The notes under the pieces were generated by a model that made no database searches, was not told the DNA's origin, and was given only the letters and a program-made list of their open reading frames with translations. The position numbers and the translations under genes were made by a program. Below, in pieces: positions 33,538-37,066 of a stretch of DNA of 37,066 nt; position 1 is the first letter of the stretch, and the number at the start of each line of letters is the position of its first letter. Source of the stretch: an uncultured Prevotellaceae bacterium (GTDB lineage: Bacteria > Bacteroidota > Bacteroidia > Bacteroidales > Bacteroidaceae); NCBI GenBank assembly GCA_947168045.1, contig CAMVKN010000037.1:1-37066 (forward strand), written 5' to 3'.

Positions 33538-34017
33538 TTAATTCCTAACTCCAGCCTCCGTTGCCGAGTAGTTGATTCTTAGTGCATAGGACTGCTGCAG
33601 CACCTCCTTGATGTCTGCGATGAGGCCCATGGGCACGTCGCGGTCCGCCTTGATGCTCACCGTCAGCCGTCCCTGGTCCTCGCTGTTCATCTGACTACGT
33701 TCCTTCTCTACAAAGGCCTTGATGTCGTCTATCGTTGCGATGTTGTTGTTCAGCTGTATGAAGAACTCATCGTCCTTGCCCGCAGTCGCGCCGATGCGTC
33801 GGCCCACGTAGATGTGCACCACGCTCGACTTATGTCCCAGCTTCGTCACCTCCGTGCCCTGTGGCACTTCGTAGTGCACCTTCAGGTCTACGTCCCTCAT
33901 GTGTGTGACAATCATGAAGAAGAACAGGACGGTGAAGATAAGGTCCGGCAGCGACGACGTGTTCAGCATGGGCACGTCGCGCTCTTCACTGTTTCTTGCA
34001 AAGTATCGGTTTCTCAT
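33538..34017 (-). CDS. ExbD/TolR-family biopolymer transport protein (second copy)
   Basis: An inner-membrane subunit of the proton channel that energises TonB. It has 159 residues with one N-terminal transmembrane helix, PDLIFTVLFFFMIVTHM, whose Asp is the family's proton-carrying residue. The periplasmic ExbD domain follows (VVHIYVG, IKADRDVPMGLIADIKEVLQ). It is clearly different from the ExbD encoded just upstream, so the complex may contain two kinds of ExbD. The spacer to that gene consists of heptamer repeats. Confidence 0.9.
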   Translation of the reverse strand: MRNRYFARNSEERDVPMLNTSSLPDLIFTVLFFFMIVTHMRDVDLKVHYEVPQGTEVTKLGHKSSVVHIYVGRRIGATAGKDDEFFIQLNNNIATIDDIKAFVEKERSQMNSEDQGRLTVSIKADRDVPMGLIADIKEVLQQSYALRINYSATEAGVRN

Positions 34018-34020
34018 CTC

Positions 34021-34069
34021 TTAACTCTCAACTCTTAACTCTCAACTCTCAACTCTTAACTCTCACCTC
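34021..34069. repeat. Heptanucleotide repeat (AACTCTC family), seven units between two exbD genes
   Basis: Seven consecutive 7-base units (TTAACTC and TCAACTC types, ending TCACCTC) fill the whole gap between the two exbD genes. On the gene strand the unit reads TGAGAGT, and the TGA stop of the upstream exbD is inside the first unit. Confidence 0.92.
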
Positions 34070-34644
34070 TCCGGCCTTGTCTCGCTGATGCGCTTGGGGT
34101 AGACCATGGCGATGGCGTCACGCTCCTGCTGCGAGCATCTGGCGTAGTCATGCCCGAATCGGCTTCGTGCCAGCTGGTTGCGCAGGTTGTTATAGCCGCG
34201 CGCTATGGCGTTCTGCATCTCGAAATAGGCGTTGTAGCTGGTCATCCGTGTGGCCTGTATGCTGATGATGTGGCGGTCGCTGACATGGCAGCGCCCCATC
34301 AGGTGCACCTCGCGCTCGCTCATCTCCGGCAGGTCGGGGCTGTTGTTGCTGTTGGCCACAAACTCCTCCACGCGCCGTGTCAGCTCCTCCATGCCGATGG
34401 TCTCGCCGTTGCACGTCAGCACGTCGGCATCGTCCAGACGCAGCTCCATCACGTTCCGTTTCTTCACCTTCTGGTCCTGCTGCTCCTGTGTGTCCTCGGG
34501 TGGCGGCAGCTGGCTGGTCAGTCCCTTGTCGGTGTCCATCGACGAGGTCACAAGGAAGAATATCAACAGCATGAACGAGATGTCGGCTGTCGATGTGGTG
34601 TTCAGTTGAGGTACCTCCCTCTTTGTTCCCTTTCGTCTAAACAT
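34063..34644 (-). CDS. ExbD/TolR-family biopolymer transport protein (first copy)
   Basis: The product has about 193 residues from the ATG at 34644 (MFRRKGTKREVPQLNTTSTA); an earlier in-frame ATG at 34695 overlaps the upstream gene and adds a non-family stretch. The single membrane helix ADISFMLLIFFLVTSSM has the conserved proton-path Asp. The periplasmic domain contains NVMELRLDDADVLTCNGETI and an extra, longer C-terminal part (about 150-193) ending at the heptamer repeat. It starts 13 bp after the small membrane protein gene in a compact operon. Confidence 0.9.
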   Translation of the reverse strand: MFRRKGTKREVPQLNTTSTADISFMLLIFFLVTSSMDTDKGLTSQLPPPEDTQEQQDQKVKKRNVMELRLDDADVLTCNGETIGMEELTRRVEEFVANSNNSPDLPEMSEREVHLMGRCHVSDRHIISIQATRMTSYNAYFEMQNAIARGYNNLRNQLARSRFGHDYARCSQQERDAIAMVYPKRISETRPER

Positions 34645-34657
34645 AGTCTTCTCTTCC

Positions 34658-35044
34658 TCAGTCTTCAGCCCTCCTGTCTCTCCACAGGGTGACAATGCCC
34701 GTGACGGCCACCAGCAGTGTCACCACCGCGATGAGAATCAGGGCGGTGTTGATGAGCATGTCGCTGGCCCGCAGCCAGAATGTGTCGCTGTACGTCCTGC
34801 CGTTGATGTTCAGTGGCTGTGTGCTGGCAGTCAGCCATGTCAGTGCCAGTGTCAGCACCAGCATGCCGCCCGTCAGCCATGCGATGCGGCCCACGGGTAT
34901 GCCGTTCTCCGTTCCCCCGTCGCCACGGTGCATGGCTCTGGCACGCACCGCCGACCATGCCGTCAGCAGCACAGCCGCCGCCAGCAGCGCGTAAATCGTG
35001 TAGAGCACGATGTCGACGTACACAGGAGACTCGTAGTTAATCAT
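34658..35044 (-). CDS. Small inner-membrane protein of unknown function in the ExbB-ExbD operon
   Basis: I do not recognise a named family. The product has 128 residues with three likely membrane helices: about 8-30 (IVLYTIYALLAAAVLLTAWS), about 52-72 (IAWLTGGMLVLTLALTWLTA) and about 97-120 (LINTALILIAVVTLLVAVTG). The start overlaps the exbB stop by 4 bases (ATGA), which indicates translational coupling. Its fixed place between exbB and exbD suggests an accessory subunit of the proton-channel complex. Confidence 0.82.
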   Translation of the reverse strand: MINYESPVYVDIVLYTIYALLAAAVLLTAWSAVRARAMHRGDGGTENGIPVGRIAWLTGGMLVLTLALTWLTASTQPLNINGRTYSDTFWLRASDMLINTALILIAVVTLLVAVTGIVTLWRDRRAED

Positions 35045-35907
35045 TGCTGTTGCTTGCGCTTCATCAGGATGTCGAGCAGGGTGATGGCCGATTCCTCCAT
35101 CTGGCTCGTCAGCCGCTCAATCCTTGACAAGATATAGTTGTAGAACACCTGTAGCACCAGTGCCACGATGATGCCGAAGATGGTGGTGATGAGCGCCACC
35201 TTCATGCCCTCGGCCACAATCGTGGGGCTGATGTCGCCCGCCTCTTGTATCTGGTCGAAGGCCATCACCATGCCGATGACCGTGCCGAGGAAGCCTAACG
35301 ACGGTGCCATGGCGATGAACAGGCGAATCCACGAGCAGCCTTTCTCCAGGTTGCCCGACTGCACCATGCCGTAGTTCACGATGTTGCGCTCCACCGTCGC
35401 CATGTCCTCGTCGGCGTGCAGCAGTCCCTGGTAGCAGATGCTGGCCACGGGACCTCGCGTGTCGCGGCATAGCGTCTTGGCACCTTCCATGTCGTTGGCT
35501 TCCACCTTTTTCTCAATGTCGGCCAGCAGCCGCCGGTTGTTCACCTCGGCCAGCGTCAGGTAGATGATGCGCTCGATGCAGAGCGCCAGGCCCAGCACCA
35601 GTGCCAGGGCCACTAATGACATGAAGCCTGCCGAGCCCTCAACGAACTTCGTCTTCAGCTGGTCGTGCAGCCCCAGGCCCATCATGTCCTCGCCCAGCGC
35701 CATGCCGGGTGCCATGTCCTCGCCCACCAGCTCCTCTGGCGACAGCAGCTCACCCTCCTCGGCAGTGCCTGCCAGCAGCGAGTCAGCCGCGGTCATCGCC
35801 GTCTCCGTCTGTGGTGTCGTGGCGGCGCTGTCCCCCTGTGCCAGGGCGGTCGGCCCTGTCGTGGCCAGCTCCATTGTCATGGCTATAGCGACAATTATCT
35901 TCTTCAT
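35041..35907 (-). CDS. ExbB/TolQ/MotA-family proton channel protein
   Basis: An inner-membrane subunit that forms the proton channel with ExbD and drives TonB-dependent transport, or Tol-like envelope functions. It has 288 residues: an N-terminal signal-like segment, then an acidic region of about 60 residues (about 27-85). Three family helices follow at about 93-115 (FMSLVALALVLGLALCIERI), about 196-218 (FIAMAPSLGFLGTVIGMVMA) and about 238-262 (ALITTIFGIIVALVLQVFYN). The APSLGFLGTVIGM and TTIFGI motifs are typical of ExbB/TolQ. The acidic periplasmic extension is longer than in E. coli ExbB. It is the first gene of the minus-strand operon and has an inverted repeat over its promoter. Confidence 0.92.
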   Translation of the reverse strand: MKKIIVAIAMTMELATTGPTALAQGDSAATTPQTETAMTAADSLLAGTAEEGELLSPEELVGEDMAPGMALGEDMMGLGLHDQLKTKFVEGSAGFMSLVALALVLGLALCIERIIYLTLAEVNNRRLLADIEKKVEANDMEGAKTLCRDTRGPVASICYQGLLHADEDMATVERNIVNYGMVQSGNLEKGCSWIRLFIAMAPSLGFLGTVIGMVMAFDQIQEAGDISPTIVAEGMKVALITTIFGIIVALVLQVFYNYILSRIERLTSQMEESAITLLDILMKRKQQQ

Positions 35908-35947
35908 CTTTCGTACATTCGTGTTTTAGCTTGCAAATGTACGAAAG
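35908..35947 (-). promoter_or_regulatory. 12-bp inverted repeat over the exbB promoter (possible operator)
   Basis: CTTTCGTACATT (35908-35919) and AATGTACGAAAG (35936-35947) are perfect inverted copies 16 bases apart. One arm contains the -7 box and the other abuts the ATG. A dimeric regulator binding here would block the promoter. Confidence 0.7.
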
Positions 35948-35965
35948 AATACTTAAATGCCCAAT
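35934..35965 (-). promoter_or_regulatory. Promoter of the ExbB-ExbD operon
   Basis: On the minus strand, TACATTTG (35934-35941) is a full -7 consensus match, with ATTG (35962-35965) as a near-consensus -33 at 20 bases. The leader would be only about 20 bases long. Confidence 0.7.
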
Positions 35966-36055
35966 TTAATCGCTTTAAATATTCTTAACTAAGCGTAAAA
36001 ATGTTACTTCAAAACATGTTGCACTACTTGCACCAAGTGCCATTTTCTTAACGCC

Positions 36056-36167
36056 GAAATATGTTGCACTACTTGCACTGCTTGCACCAGACGCGGCAGA
36101 AGTGTAAAGAAAATGTCGTTGTAACTACTTGATATTCAGTTGCGGTGCAAGTAGTGCAACATATTTC
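36056..36167. repeat. TTGCAC inverted-repeat element (locus 2)
   Basis: A perfect 21-bp inverted repeat: 36056-36076 (beginning GAAATATGTTGCACTAC) and 36147-36167 (ending GCAACATATTTC), separated by 70 bases. The left arm continues into the 9-bp triplet TTGCACTAC, TTGCACTGC, TTGCACCAG (36064-36090). A partial extra left copy is at 36015-36034. It lies in the 712-bp gap 35908-36619, which holds no convincing gene besides repeats and two promoters. Confidence 0.87.
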
Positions 36168-36180
36168 CGTGTTAACACAA

Positions 36181-36200
36181 CGCGTGCGCGCGCACGCGCG
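36181..36200. other. Alternating purine-pyrimidine GC palindrome
   Basis: CGCGTGCGCGCGCACGCG (36181-36198) is a perfect 18-bp palindrome with strictly alternating pyrimidine and purine, extended by CG. Such tracts can adopt Z-DNA or a cruciform. It stands out in AT-rich surroundings. Confidence 0.75.
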
Positions 36201-36239
36201 AGAAGTCGATTGGGCAAAATATCTCATTGACTTATTCCA

Positions 36240-36342
36240 ATAACTCATGGAGATAATTTCGCCAGGCATGGAGATAATTTCATAAAGCGGCTCCTGGCTG
36301 AATTATCTCCATGCCTTATTCTCATAACTCATTGCTTTATTC
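36240..36342. repeat. 21-bp repeat units in inverted order (locus 2)
   Basis: Two units run in one direction (36240-36260 and 36261-36281, ending GGAGATAATTTC) and two in the other (36301-36321 and 36322-36342). They share the core ATCTCCATGCC with the array at 13751-13855. The two halves can pair as a long imperfect hairpin. Confidence 0.83.
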
Positions 36343-36516
36343 CCATAAAGTGCCCACTTATTGCCCAATTCTCTCGAGAATCTATTTGCCAAGTGCCCAT
36401 TTGCTTTCCCCATGAGCAGCCTTACAAAAACGAATGATGGCTCCGTCAAATTCGTTAAAAAACATAAATGGAGGAAAATAAACAGGCAGCTTCTGCATAA
36501 CGTGAAACAAAATCAC

Positions 36517-36524
36517 TATCTTTG
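36517..36524 (+). promoter_or_regulatory. Putative -7 box for the MmeI-like gene
   Basis: TATCTTTG is a full match to TAnnTTTG, about 95 bases before the start codon at 36620. The -33 region is weak (CTGC at about 20 bases). Confidence 0.55.
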
Positions 36525-36619
36525 TAGCACAAAACTTCTATAAGTCACCGGTAAAAAAAGAACTTTTCATACCAAGTTATTTTCTAACACCCACTAAAAA
36601 AGAAGAAGTAATAACAAAT

Positions 36620-37066
36620 ATGAAGACAGAAAAACGACGGACGGAGCAGCGAGATTCATCGTGCTTGCACGAATGGCCGAGTCGTGACGGACGAAGCGAA
36701 AAGCAAATGGCTATAGCTGCTGCTGAATTTGCAGAGCGGTGGAAAGGCAGAGGATATGAAAGAGGCGAGTCGCAACCCTTCTGGATTGACTTGCTTACCA
36801 ATGTCTTTGGCATTGAAACACCATCGGATGGCTTTATCACTTTTGAAGACCATCGAATGGTAGATGCTTCAAACTTCATAGATGGCCGCATCCGTTCCAC
36901 CAAAGTTCTTATAGAACAGAAATCTATGGGAAAGGATTTGCGTGCCGGCATCCGTCAAAGCGACGGCTCACTGCTTAATCCGTTCCAACAGGCTCGCCGC
37001 TATGTGGTATCGCTTCCGGTTTCTGAACATCCTCGTTGGATTGTCACCTGCAACTTCTCCGAGTTC
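36620..37066 (+). CDS. MmeI-like type IIG restriction-modification / DNA methyltransferase, N-terminal part (truncated by window end)
   Basis: An open frame runs from the ATG at 36620 to the last base, 149 residues without a stop. Residues about 33-65 (FAERWKGRGYERGESQPFWI) match the start of the large MmeI/YeeA-like methyltransferase family. The region IDGRI followed by VLIEQKSMGKDLRAGIRQSD (about 95-118) has the D...E-x-K nuclease pattern of that family. PFQQARRYVVSLPV and WIVTCNFSEF (about 125-149) are also characteristic. The methyltransferase (NPPY) and target-recognition parts would lie beyond the window. It would methylate and cut foreign DNA at a specific site, possibly within a defence locus. 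The first 30 residues are atypical, and an ATG at 36707 is an alternative start. Confidence 0.85.
   Translation, partial: MKTEKRRTEQRDSSCLHEWPSRDGRSEKQMAIAAAEFAERWKGRGYERGESQPFWIDLLTNVFGIETPSDGFITFEDHRMVDASNFIDGRIRSTKVLIEQKSMGKDLRAGIRQSDGSLLNPFQQARRYVVSLPVSEHPRWIVTCNFSEF

Noticed and set aside
34658..34695. Earlier start at 34695 for the first exbD
   Set aside because: The extra 17 residues are not ExbD-like and overlap the upstream gene; MFRRKGTKREVPQLN is the usual family start.
35948..36619. tRNA or other classical RNA genes in the long intergenic regions
   Set aside because: I looked for cloverleaf arms and a GTTC-type T-loop with paired acceptor ends in both long gaps and found none; the visible structure is explained by the repeats.

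Overview
The window looks like a Bacteroidales chromosome segment, most likely Prevotellaceae. The reasons are two SusC/SusD pairs, promoters of the Bacteroidetes type (TTTG, about 20 bases, TAnnTTTG), no clear Shine-Dalgarno sequences, lipoproteins with TSC lipoboxes, and secreted proteins ending in a short G-(I/L)-Y-I-x-x-G-(K/R)-K-V-x-(I/V)-K tail. The species is not identified. Genes are GC-rich and the two long intergenic regions are AT-rich.

Layout. (1) 146-6437, minus strand: a GH13 alpha-amylase/neopullulanase-like enzyme followed by a very large beta-helix surface protein. (2) 6438-6605: a divergent promoter region. (3) 6606-13247, plus strand: two large secreted proteins of unknown function with the KVVIK-type tail, flanking an Rpn-family PD-(D/E)XK nuclease gene with coiled-coil repeats. 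(4) 13248-14106: an intergenic region with several repeat families. (5) 14107-32933, plus strand: an 18.8-kb apparent operon in the order fasciclin lipoprotein, SusC, SusD, fasciclin, fasciclin, SusC, SusD, acetyl-xylan-esterase-like hydrolase. (6) 33031-35907, minus strand: a tightly packed ExbB, small membrane protein, ExbD, ExbD, Lrp/AsnC set that converges on the operon across a bidirectional terminator. (7) 35908-36619: a second intergenic region with the same repeat families as (4). (8) 36620 to the end: the start of an MmeI-like restriction-modification protein cut by the window edge.

How the genes fit together. The SusC/D pairs should bind and import a ligand across the outer membrane. 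The Fas1 lipoproteins are probably surface accessory proteins of the same complex. The esterase would remove acetyl groups from the ligand. The ExbB/ExbD proteins could supply the proton-driven energy that TonB passes to SusC, although no tonB gene is present. No dedicated SusR, hybrid two-component or sigma/anti-sigma regulator is seen.

The most unusual feature is how repeats are built into genes. Heptanucleotide tandem repeats encode the hydrophobic core of two lipoprotein signal peptides. A GC-rich palindromic repeat encodes that of a third. Other heptamer repeats lie inside two coding regions and form gene spacers. Two secreted-protein genes end in a duplicated stop-codon segment that encloses two hairpins whose arms differ by compensating changes.
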